A stretch of 64,000 nt of DNA, taken from Knoellia sp. S7-12. Its GTDB lineage: Bacteria > Actinomycetota > Actinomycetes > Actinomycetales > Dermatophilaceae. Positions within the stretch are counted from its first letter, which is position 1. Each line of letters begins with the position of its first letter. The position numbers were made by a program, and so were the translations under genes. This document shows, one piece after another, positions 15,893 through 22,943 of the stretch. Below the pieces are notes generated by a model. That model had not been told where the DNA came from and searched no databases. It saw only the letters and a program-made list of their open reading frames with translations. The DNA lies in assembly GCF_040518285.1 (NCBI RefSeq), contig NZ_CP155449.1, positions 124,001 through 188,000 on the forward strand. Direction: 5' to 3'.

Positions 15893-16800
15893 CAGCCGGC
15901 GGCGGTCGCGTCTTCGAGGATGATCGATCGGGTGAGATTGCGCGGCTCATCCGGGTTGATGCCGGCAGCGACAGCGCGCGCGAGGCAATAGCGGTGCAGG
16001 CGCACGAGCTCGGCCATCGGATCGATGTCACGGTGCTCGAAGTGCGCACCGGTCGCGCGGACCTGCTGGGCAAGGCCCTCGGGCACCTCCCCGATGGCCC
16101 ACGTGGCGCGGCCAGGAGCGGCGATGCTGATGGGGCCGTGGCGGTATTCCATCGCGGCGTAGGACTCGGCCCAGAACTGCACGGACTCACGCAGCTTGAG
16201 GCCCGCCTCGTTGGCGAGCCCGTTGGTCCAGCCGCGGCCGAGGAAGGTCACCTGCTCCGCGTCGAAGAAGCCGGCGTATGCCGTGTCGTCCGGTTCCGCG
16301 AGCACCGCACGTGCGTCGGCGATCGCCTGATCGAGGGATTCCCCGAGCGAGGCACGCAGGAGCGCGAGAACGGTTGTGGCGAAACGGGTTTGGACGACCG
16401 ACTGCTCGTCGACCTCGGGCAGGAGGATCGTCGACTCGGCCGATTCGGCGACGGCGGTGCCGGCCGTGGCGACGAGGGCGACGTGGGGCGTGCCTGCGGC
16501 CTTGAGCTGCTCGACGACCTCGATGACCTCGCTGGTCGTGCCGGACCGGGTGATGACGACAACGCGGTCATAGCCGCGCGCCAACTGGTGCTCGCTCGCG
16601 GCGAAGGCGTCCGTGACGCCCTGACCGAGGGACTCCCGCAGGACGGCATATGCCTGACCCATGAACCACGATGTGCCGCAGCCGATGGTCGCGACGCGCT
16701 CACCCGGTTTGGGCAGGAGGTCGGCGACCTCGGGCAGTCGCCGGACGACCGCTGCCCAGTCGTCGGGTTGGGTGGCGATCTCCTGCTCGAGAAACGTCAT
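15892..16800 (-). CDS. SIS-domain sugar isomerase/deaminase, AgaS/GlmS-like
   Basis: A 302-residue protein with two SIS domains. Domain 1 has IGCGTSWFMGQ and the phosphate-binding ITRSGTTSEV; domain 2 has FLGRGWTNGLANEAGLKL and the catalytic-region YRHGP. It lacks the glutaminase domain of GlmS, so it should work as a deaminating isomerase (amino sugar-6-phosphate to ketose-6-phosphate plus ammonia) or as a plain isomerase. GAGGAAGG precedes ATG 16800. It is the first gene of an SIS-aldolase pair and is divergent from the DeoR regulator. Confidence 0.83.
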   Translation of the reverse strand: MTFLEQEIATQPDDWAAVVRRLPEVADLLPKPGERVATIGCGTSWFMGQAYAVLRESLGQGVTDAFAASEHQLARGYDRVVVITRSGTTSEVIEVVEQLKAAGTPHVALVATAGTAVAESAESTILLPEVDEQSVVQTRFATTVLALLRASLGESLDQAIADARAVLAEPDDTAYAGFFDAEQVTFLGRGWTNGLANEAGLKLRESVQFWAESYAAMEYRHGPISIAAPGRATWAIGEVPEGLAQQVRATGAHFEHRDIDPMAELVRLHRYCLARAVAAGINPDEPRNLTRSIILEDATAAG

Positions 16801-16917
16801 GAAGCCTTCCTCACGTTCGGGTGGTCTGCGCGAAACTGATTGAGACCTAGCCTAAGTGGGCAAAGACATGCACCACAAGCCCGTGAGGTTGCGCAAAGTG
16901 CGCGATACAGTCCTGCC

Positions 16918-17727
16918 ATGTCTTCCCGCACCGATGCGGCCCGCGAAGCACCACGCCAGCGCGCCTCCCGCCTCTCGGCGATCCTCGACCTGCTCGCCAC
17001 CGAAGGGCGGCTCAGCGTGACCGACGCGGCCGCCCACCTCGACGTCTCCGAGGCGACGATCCGACGCGACTTCGCCGAGCTCTCCCGGCGCCAGCTCGTC
17101 ACCCGCAACCACGGTGGCGTGGTCGCGACGTCGGTGGCCTATGAGTTGCCCTATCGCTATCGCTCGAGCCAGAACGACTCCGGCCTCGACCGCATCGCGG
17201 CGGCGGCGGTGGCCCTCGTCGAGCCGGGCGCCGTTGTCGCCATGAATGGTGGGACCACGACGACGACCGTCGCGCGCAGTCTCACCGCGCGCGAGGACCT
17301 CAGTTCGCGCGGCCTCACGCTGGTCACGAGCGCGCTCAACATCGCGGTGGAGGCCGTCCTGCGCCCGCACGTGCGTTGCGTCTGCCTCGGTGGCATCCCT
17401 CGGCCCGAGTCCTACGAGGTGACCGGACCGTTGGCCACCGCCGGGCTGAGCCAGCTGTGGATCGACGTCGCCATCCTCGGCGTCAACGGTCTGTCGGCCC
17501 GTGAGGGTGCGACATGCCACCACGAGGACGAAGCCGCTGTGTCGCGGCTGATGGTGGAGCGAGCACGTGACGTCATCGTCGTGGCTGCCGAGTCCAAGCT
17601 CGGCGAGCGCGCGTTCACCGAGATCTGTGACGCCTCGCAGATCACCCACATCGTGACGACGGCCGACCGCAAGGACCCGCGCGTCGCCGAGCTGCGGGAG
17701 AGCGGCGCCACCGTCCACTGCGTCTGA
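16918..17727 (+). CDS. DeoR/GlpR family transcriptional repressor
   Basis: A 269-residue regulator. The N-terminal helix-turn-helix reads RLSVTDAAAHLDVSEATIRRD (core LDVSEATIRRDFAELSRRQL). The C-terminal DeoRC sensor has MNGGTTTTTVARSL, a phosphosugar-binding loop, and AAESKLGERAF. ATG 16918 is preceded six bases by TACAGT, so it is likely leaderless; an upstream in-frame ATG at 16840 falls inside the promoter. It is divergent from the SIS-aldolase pair and probably represses the island until a sugar phosphate such as tagatose-6-phosphate accumulates. The 117-bp gap holds two similar TGCGCRAA half-sites that may be its operator. Confidence 0.88.
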   Translation: MSSRTDAAREAPRQRASRLSAILDLLATEGRLSVTDAAAHLDVSEATIRRDFAELSRRQLVTRNHGGVVATSVAYELPYRYRSSQNDSGLDRIAAAAVALVEPGAVVAMNGGTTTTTVARSLTAREDLSSRGLTLVTSALNIAVEAVLRPHVRCVCLGGIPRPESYEVTGPLATAGLSQLWIDVAILGVNGLSAREGATCHHEDEAAVSRLMVERARDVIVVAAESKLGERAFTEICDASQITHIVTTADRKDPRVAELRESGATVHCV

Positions 17728-17740
17728 CCAGTCCCTTCTT

Positions 17741-17807
17741 CCGACTTATTGCCCGTTCGGCCAGTTCGTCGTTGCCCTCCTCACTGGCCGAACGGGCAAT
17801 GAGTCGG
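17741..17807. terminator. 25-bp stem hairpin, copy 2 of a repeated element
   Basis: Arms 17741-17765 and 17783-17807 with a 17-base loop nearly identical to the copy at 14991. One stem pair is G-C in copy 1 and C-G here, and one pair is now a G-U wobble. It lies 14 bases after the DeoR stop and ahead of the glutathione peroxidase promoter. Confidence 0.8.
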
Positions 17808-17835
17808 TTTGAGGGGTCGGGTTAGAGTTCACGGC

Positions 17836-18327
17836 ATGACTGCACAGACCTTCTCCGACTTCTCCGCGACCACCCTCGAGGGGCAGCCCCAGGACCTGAG
17901 TGCCTATGCCGGCCAGGTCGTCCTCGTCGTGAACACCGCCTCCGAGTGCGGCTTCACCCCGCAGTTCGAAGGACTTGAGAAGCTCTGGCAGGCGCACAAG
18001 GACGAGGGCCTCGTCGTCCTCGGCTTCCCGTGCAACCAGTTCGGCGGTCAGGAGCCCGGTGAGGCTGAGGAGATCGGCGCCTTCTGCCAGCGCAACTACG
18101 GCGTGACCTTCCCGATGTTCGACAAGGTCGAGGTCAACGGCGACGACGCGCACCCGATCTTCCAGTGGCTGCGCAAGGAGAAGGGTGGTCTTCTCGGCAG
18201 CAAGATCAAGTGGAACTTCACCAAGTTCCTCGTCGGTCGCGACGGCCAGGTCATCGACCGCTACGCCCCCACCGCCAAGCCCGAGTCCCTCACCGGCGAC
18301 ATCGAGAAGGCCCTCGCCGCGAGCTGA
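17836..18327 (+). CDS. Glutathione peroxidase family protein (Cys type)
   Basis: A 163-residue thiol peroxidase. The active-site segment NTASECGFTPQ has Cys in place of selenocysteine. GFPCNQFGGQEPG supplies the Gln and the resolving Cys region, and WNFTKFLV supplies the Trp and Asn of the catalytic tetrad. Bacterial members usually take electrons from thioredoxin (or mycothiol systems) to reduce peroxides. ATG 17836 lies seven bases after TAGAGT (17823-17828), a leaderless arrangement. It interrupts the sugar island and is likely an independent stress gene. Confidence 0.92.
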   Translation: MTAQTFSDFSATTLEGQPQDLSAYAGQVVLVVNTASECGFTPQFEGLEKLWQAHKDEGLVVLGFPCNQFGGQEPGEAEEIGAFCQRNYGVTFPMFDKVEVNGDDAHPIFQWLRKEKGGLLGSKIKWNFTKFLVGRDGQVIDRYAPTAKPESLTGDIEKALAAS

Positions 18328-18405
18328 CACCTCGCCTCGTGTGTATGAGACCACGTCCTGGCGTGGCCTCAGGCACACAAGGCACGGAGTTCTAGGCTGG
18401 GCGGC

Positions 18406-19341
18406 ATGAACCCCGCAGACCTGGTTGACCTGCACTGCCACGGCGCCCTGGGCCACGAGTTCGGGCGCGATGGCTCCGGGTCGGCTGCTGCGGCCGCGCA
18501 CCACCGGACCGCCGGCATCGGCACTCTCGTCGCCTCGCTCGTCTCGGGGACTCCCGACACCCTCGTCGCCCAGGTCGCGACGTTGGCACCGCTCGTGGCG
18601 TCGGGTGAACTGGCCGGGATCCACCTCGAGGGTCCCTTCCTCTCGCAGGAGCGCCGGGGGGCCCACGACCCCTCGGTCCTCACCGATCCGGACCTGGCCC
18701 TCGTCGAGACCCTAGCCGCGACGTGTGCCGAGGCGGGCGTCCCGGATGCGTTGGTGCAGTGGACGTTTGCGCCTGAACGCTCCGGCTCCGGTGAGCTGAT
18801 CTCGGCGCTGGCGCGACACGGCATACTCCCCGCTGTTGGCCACACGGACGCTTCCGCGTCCGTGGTGACGTCGTCGCTGGCATCGATCGCCGACGCCTGT
18901 GGTCGCCCACCGCTCGTCACACACCTCTTCAACGGTATGCCGGCCTTCCACCATCGCGCGGGCGGTCCCGTTGCCGCGGCCCTCGCTGCTGCGGGACGGG
19001 GCGACTGCGTCGTCGAGCTCATCGCCGACGGCGTGCACCTGGCCCCCGACGTGGTGCGCATGGTCTTCGAAACCGTTGGGCCACAGCAGATCGCGCTCGT
19101 CTCCGATGCGATGGCGGCCACGGGGCTGGGTGATGGCTCCTACGCCATCGGCACCCTCGAGGTCGAGGTTGCCGCTGGCGTCGCGCGGCTCGCCGACGGC
19201 GGCTCGGGCCGGGGGTCGATCGCCGGCTCGACGTCGACGCTCGCCGACTGCGTGCGCTGGGCCGTCGACGTCGTGGGCCTGCCCGAAGCCGACGTCCTCA
19301 CGGCCGCGTCAACGACACCGGCCTCGGTCCTTGCTCGCTGA
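18406..19341 (+). CDS. Compact N-acetylglucosamine-6-phosphate deacetylase (NagA-like)
   Basis: A 311-residue amidohydrolase that should remove the acetyl group from an N-acetylhexosamine-6-phosphate. The metal and catalytic motifs are complete: DLHCHG (8-13), HLEGPF (73-78), GHTDAS, THLFNGMPAFHHR and SDAMAATG. It begins almost directly with DLHCHG and ends at TTPASVLAR, so both terminal pieces that build the usual beta-sandwich of about 380-residue NagA are missing. TAGGCT (18393-18398) seven bases before ATG 18406 suggests a leaderless message. It faces the ngcEFG-like genes, with a terminator at the junction. Confidence 0.85.
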   Translation: MNPADLVDLHCHGALGHEFGRDGSGSAAAAAHHRTAGIGTLVASLVSGTPDTLVAQVATLAPLVASGELAGIHLEGPFLSQERRGAHDPSVLTDPDLALVETLAATCAEAGVPDALVQWTFAPERSGSGELISALARHGILPAVGHTDASASVVTSSLASIADACGRPPLVTHLFNGMPAFHHRAGGPVAAALAAAGRGDCVVELIADGVHLAPDVVRMVFETVGPQQIALVSDAMAATGLGDGSYAIGTLEVEVAAGVARLADGGSGRGSIAGSTSTLADCVRWAVDVVGLPEADVLTAASTTPASVLAR

Positions 19342-19364
19342 GGAGCAGGGGCCGAGGCCGGTGT
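19315..19364. terminator. Hairpin overlapping the nagA 3' end, between convergent genes
   Basis: A perfect 13-bp stem (ACACCGGCCTCGG at 19315-19327, CCGAGGCCGGTGT at 19352-19364). The nagA stop codon (19339-19341) is inside the loop and the upstream arm is coding. It can end transcription from both nagA and the convergent permease gene (ends 19379). Confidence 0.75.
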
Positions 19365-19378
19365 GACGCAGTTGGGCG

Positions 19379-20302
19379 CTACTTGAGGGTGCCTTGCGAG
19401 AGCGATCCCTGCAGTTGACGCTGCGAGACGATGTAGACCACCAGGACCGGGACGATGGTGATGACCACGGCCGCGAAGAGCTGGCCGAAGTCCACGGCAT
19501 ACCCAGCCTGTGAAGCGAAGCGGGCCATCCCCTGCGAGAGGACGTAGTTCTCCTCATTGGTGTTGAGGGCCACCGGCAGGAGGAACTGGTTCCACAGGCC
19601 GAGGAAGTTGAAGATCGAGATGGCGACGATCCCCGGGCGAGCCATGGGCAGCATCACCTGGAAGAAGGTGCGCCACTCACCGGCCCCGTCGAGTTCGGCG
19701 GCCTCGGCGATCTCCTGTGGCAGCGCACGGAAGAACGGAAAGAGGAAGAACACCGTGAAGGGGAAGGCGAACGCGACGTAGGTCGCGATGAGGCCCGGCA
19801 GGGTGTTGAGGAGTCCGGTGTTCTTCAGGACGAAGAACAGCGGCACGATCGCGAGGAAGACGGGGAAGGTCAGACCCGCGAGGATGAGGTAGTAGACGAT
19901 GCCGCTGCCGGGGAAGGGGTAGCGAGCCAGCGAGTAGGCCGCCGCCGATCCCAGGACCATGACGATGACGAGCGCGGACGTCACGACGATGACGGAGTTG
20001 AGCATGTAGTCGCCGATGTTCGAGTCGGTCCACGCACGCACGTAGTTGTCGAAGGACCACTCCTTGGGCAGCGACAGCGGCGACTGGAAGATCTCACTGG
20101 TCGTCTTCCAGGACGACAGGAAGACCCAGACGAGCGGAAGCACGACGATGACGGTCCAGAGCGACAGGACGAGGTGCGACGCCACGGAGACCGTGCGTTC
20201 TCCCTTGGACACGGCGACGTTGTCGCTCGGGTCCTTGGTCTTGCCGTTGCTGTTGCTGGGGATGTCCGTGGTGTGGTCGGTGGAGTTCTCGGTGGTGCTC
20301 AT
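19379..20302 (-). CDS. Carbohydrate ABC transporter permease (NgcG/MalG type)
   Basis: A 307-residue inner-membrane permease with six predicted helices after a 40-residue polar, Ser/Thr/Asn-rich N-terminus. The EAA loop that docks the ATPase reads EIAEAAELDGAGEWRTFF. The end QRQLQGSLSQGTLK is typical of MalG-type permeases (the last residues reach into the substrate path in MalG). ATG 20302 shares one base with the upstream permease stop (TGATG). No ATPase gene is present, so a shared MsiK-type ATPase encoded elsewhere is expected. Confidence 0.9.
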   Translation of the reverse strand: MSTTENSTDHTTDIPSNSNGKTKDPSDNVAVSKGERTVSVASHLVLSLWTVIVVLPLVWVFLSSWKTTSEIFQSPLSLPKEWSFDNYVRAWTDSNIGDYMLNSVIVVTSALVIVMVLGSAAAYSLARYPFPGSGIVYYLILAGLTFPVFLAIVPLFFVLKNTGLLNTLPGLIATYVAFAFPFTVFFLFPFFRALPQEIAEAAELDGAGEWRTFFQVMLPMARPGIVAISIFNFLGLWNQFLLPVALNTNEENYVLSQGMARFASQAGYAVDFGQLFAAVVITIVPVLVVYIVSQRQLQGSLSQGTLK

Positions 20303-21276
20303 CAGCGGTCCTTCCCACCGGTGAGGCGGTTGACGAGGAAGACGGTGGCGGCGAACAGCAGTGTCAAGACCGCCAGCACGACGCCCATGGCGCTCGCCAG
20401 GCCGAACTGACCCTTCTTGAAGGCGGTGTTGAACAGGTCCTGGGTGATCGTCAGGGTGGAGTTCTGTGGGCCGCCACTCGCGTTGAGGGCTGCCATGTAG
20501 ACGAAGGCGTCGAGCGCGAGGATGCCGAGGTAGATGTAGGCGGTCTGGATGGTCTCGCGCACCATCGGCAGCGTGACCATCATCGTCATCCGCACCCGCC
20601 CGGCCCCATCGACGCGGGCGGCGTCATAGAGCTCAGCAGGAATGCCCTTGATGGCCGCGATGAACAGCACCATGTAGAAGCCGACGAAGCCCCAGATGAT
20701 GACGAACATCGTCACCGGCATGGCCGTCGAGACCTCGCCGAGCCAGGCGAAGGACTCGAACCTGTCCAACCCGAGCGAGGTGAGAACGCCATTGACCAGC
20801 CCCGCCGACGGGTCGAACATCTGCGCCCACACGAGGCCGATGACGATCGCGGGGATCGTGTAGGGGAAGAACGACACGATCCGGTAGAGGGACGAGCGGC
20901 TGAGACCGCGGACGGCACCGGTGCCGGCACCGCCGACGGTGACCATGGTGGCCAGGGCGAGGGCAAGCACGATCGTCGTGAAGGGGACGACCAGGGCGAG
21001 GAACAGGTTGTTGCGGACGGCCTTGAGGAAGATGTCGTCCTTGAGCAAAGCCTGATAGTTCGCGAACCCGATGAAGTCGAAGGTGTCGCTGAACCCGCTC
21101 CAGTTCGTCAGCGAGTAGATGAACGCCTGGGCGAACGGCCACAGCACGAACATCGTGTAGAAGGCAAAGGGGATGCCGAGGGTGACGAGGAGGAAGCCCT
21201 TGCGCGCCAACGGCATACGCCGGCGTCGTGGCTTCTTCGTCACGGTCGCCGTGGTGGGGGGGATCACTGCGGTCAT
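20302..21276 (-). CDS. Carbohydrate ABC transporter permease (NgcF/MalF type)
   Basis: A 324-residue permease with six helices; a basic cytoplasmic stretch KKPRRRR precedes helix 1. The EAA loop is present (ELYDAARVDGAGRVRMTMMV). AAGGA is eight bases before ATG 21276; an in-frame ATG 48 bases upstream has no such site. It forms the transport channel together with the gene ending at 19379 and receives sugar from the binding protein encoded upstream. Confidence 0.9.
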   Translation of the reverse strand: MTAVIPPTTATVTKKPRRRRMPLARKGFLLVTLGIPFAFYTMFVLWPFAQAFIYSLTNWSGFSDTFDFIGFANYQALLKDDIFLKAVRNNLFLALVVPFTTIVLALALATMVTVGGAGTGAVRGLSRSSLYRIVSFFPYTIPAIVIGLVWAQMFDPSAGLVNGVLTSLGLDRFESFAWLGEVSTAMPVTMFVIIWGFVGFYMVLFIAAIKGIPAELYDAARVDGAGRVRMTMMVTLPMVRETIQTAYIYLGILALDAFVYMAALNASGGPQNSTLTITQDLFNTAFKKGQFGLASAMGVVLAVLTLLFAATVFLVNRLTGGKDR

Positions 21277-21327
21277 GGGTGCTGTCCTTGTTTCCAGGGG
21301 CTCAGAGCAAGGGGATCGGGGCAAGGC

Positions 21328-21365
21328 TGTGCCCGGCCTGGCGCTGACGCGCCGGGCCGGGCACA
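21328..21365 (-). terminator. Intercistronic hairpin between binding protein and permease genes
   Basis: A 17-bp stem with one G-U pair and loop TGAC, lying 8 bases after the binding-protein stop and 52 bases before the permease start. Hairpins at this place usually stabilise or partly terminate the message so that the binding protein is made in excess. Confidence 0.7.
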
Positions 21366-21372
21366 GGAGTCA

Positions 21373-22791
21373 CTACTTGACCTCGACCTTCTTGACCTGG
21401 GCGTCGTTGGCGACCTTGTCGGTGATGCTCTGCATCTGCTTGGTGAGAGCGGCTGCATCGATCTGGCCCGACAGGAAGGCGTTCCACGGAACCAGCTGGT
21501 CCTGGTTCATGCCGTAGATGTCGGTGAAGTTCCACGTGAAGACGTCATCGCCGGCGTCGGCGAGCATCTTGCCCTGCGACTGCAGGGCGGTGGAGCCGAA
21601 GCCATCGGCGGGGACGGTGTCCTTGACGATGGTCGACGACAGCTTCGTCTTGGCGAAGTTCGTCGCAGCCTCCTTGGAGAGCATCGTCCGGAGAAGCTCC
21701 TTGCCGCCAGCCGCGTTCTTGGCCTTGCTCGGCACGATGAACGGCTCACCGGCGGCCGAGTGGAGCGCGGTGTAGGGCAGCTTCGAGCCCGACGTCAGCG
21801 TCATCTCTGGGGCGCCGGTCATCTTGAAGCCCGCCTTGGTCTGCTTCATCATCTCGTTCTCGATCCACGAGCCCGAGGGGTAGAGCAGGGCGGCCTCGCC
21901 CTGGCTCCACTGCGCCTGGGCTGCGGTGAACTGGGTGCCACCACCGCCGGGCTTGATGTAGCCGTTCTTGACGATGGTCTCGAGTGCCTTGAAGACACCT
22001 TGGACCTGCGGCAGCGACCAGCAGTCGGGCTTGAGGTTCTCGAGGGAGAGGCGGACGTCGTCGCCGCCCTCCTTGATCGCGGAGGCGATCGAGAGCGTCA
22101 GGTAGTACGTCGCGGCCTCCTTGCCCCAGACGAAGAGGAACTTGCCCTTGGCCTTGGCAGCGGCGCCCAGGGCGATGGCCTCGTCCCAGGTCTTGGGTGG
22201 GGTCCAGCCGTTGGCCTCGAACAGGGCGGCGGAGTACCAGACGGCATAGACGGTCTGGACGTAGTTGATGGCGACGAGCTTGCCGTTGATCGTGCCCGGG
22301 GCCTCGACGCCCGGGTAGAGCGTGTCCTTGATGGTCGTGCCCTCGAGGTTCTTGGCCTCGAACACGTCCTTCAGGTCTACGAGCTGGTCGGCGATGGTGT
22401 TGATGCCGATCGCGTTCGCACCCGAGTTGTCGATGAGGTCCGGCGGGTTGCCCCCGACGAATCGCGGCTGCAGCTCCTGGGCGATCTGGGTCGACGGCTT
22501 GACCGTGAAGGTGCTGCCGACCTGGTTCTTCTGCGCCAGCGTGGCCGCGAAGGTCACGTAGTCGAAGCCGTAGCCGCCGTTGAAGATGACCGCTTCGACG
22601 GTCGACTTCTCGACCATGCCGAAGGGGTTCTTGTCGGACTTGGCGCCGCCAGCGCTCGGGCTCGCGCCCGAGTCGTCATCGCCGCCGCCCGTTGCACAGC
22701 CAGCCAGGGAAAGGGCCGGGATGGCAAGTCCACCCACGGTCACGAACTGAAGGAGCGTGCGCCGATCCACCGGCTTACCTCGAGGATTCAT
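21373..22791 (-). CDS. ngcE-like: Sugar-binding lipoprotein, NgcE-like (N-acetylglucosamine/chitobiose type)
   Basis: A 472-residue extracellular solute-binding protein of family 1. The signal has both a twin-arginine pair (DRRTLLQF) and a lipobox LAGC with Cys 32, so it is a Tat-exported lipoprotein. Blocks such as FVGGNPPDLIDNSGAN, NYVQTVYAVWYS, FVWGKEAATYY and SWIENEMMK match Streptomyces NgcE from memory, which binds N-acetylglucosamine and chitobiose. ATG 22791 has AGGA a few bases upstream. A promoter is visible at 22871-22899. It leads the three-gene transporter operon. The true ligand could also be GalNAc or a chitin/host glycan fragment. Confidence 0.87.
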   Translation of the reverse strand: MNPRGKPVDRRTLLQFVTVGGLAIPALSLAGCATGGGDDDSGASPSAGGAKSDKNPFGMVEKSTVEAVIFNGGYGFDYVTFAATLAQKNQVGSTFTVKPSTQIAQELQPRFVGGNPPDLIDNSGANAIGINTIADQLVDLKDVFEAKNLEGTTIKDTLYPGVEAPGTINGKLVAINYVQTVYAVWYSAALFEANGWTPPKTWDEAIALGAAAKAKGKFLFVWGKEAATYYLTLSIASAIKEGGDDVRLSLENLKPDCWSLPQVQGVFKALETIVKNGYIKPGGGGTQFTAAQAQWSQGEAALLYPSGSWIENEMMKQTKAGFKMTGAPEMTLTSGSKLPYTALHSAAGEPFIVPSKAKNAAGGKELLRTMLSKEAATNFAKTKLSSTIVKDTVPADGFGSTALQSQGKMLADAGDDVFTWNFTDIYGMNQDQLVPWNAFLSGQIDAAALTKQMQSITDKVANDAQVKKVEVK

Positions 22792-22870
22792 GCATTCCTA
22801 CTTCCGGTCCCGGGCGGACACTGACCACCCGTCATTGGGCAACACAGTGATGGTGTGTCGTAATTGCCAT

Positions 22871-22899
22871 ATCGTGCTTGGAGTGATCAAGTGTGTCAA
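22871..22899 (-). promoter_or_regulatory. Promoter for the NgcEFG-like transporter operon
   Basis: On the minus strand TTGACA (22899-22894) and CACGAT (22876-22871) are separated by 17 bases, giving a 5' leader of about 75 bases before ATG 22791. The spacer contains TTGATCACT, part of an imperfect palindrome that may be an operator. The surrounding 150 bases are clearly more AT-rich than the neighbours. Confidence 0.6.
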
Positions 22900-22943
22900 G
22901 GATCTGCCTCCAATCAAGCACAATCACTCAAAAAGGGGCCCTT

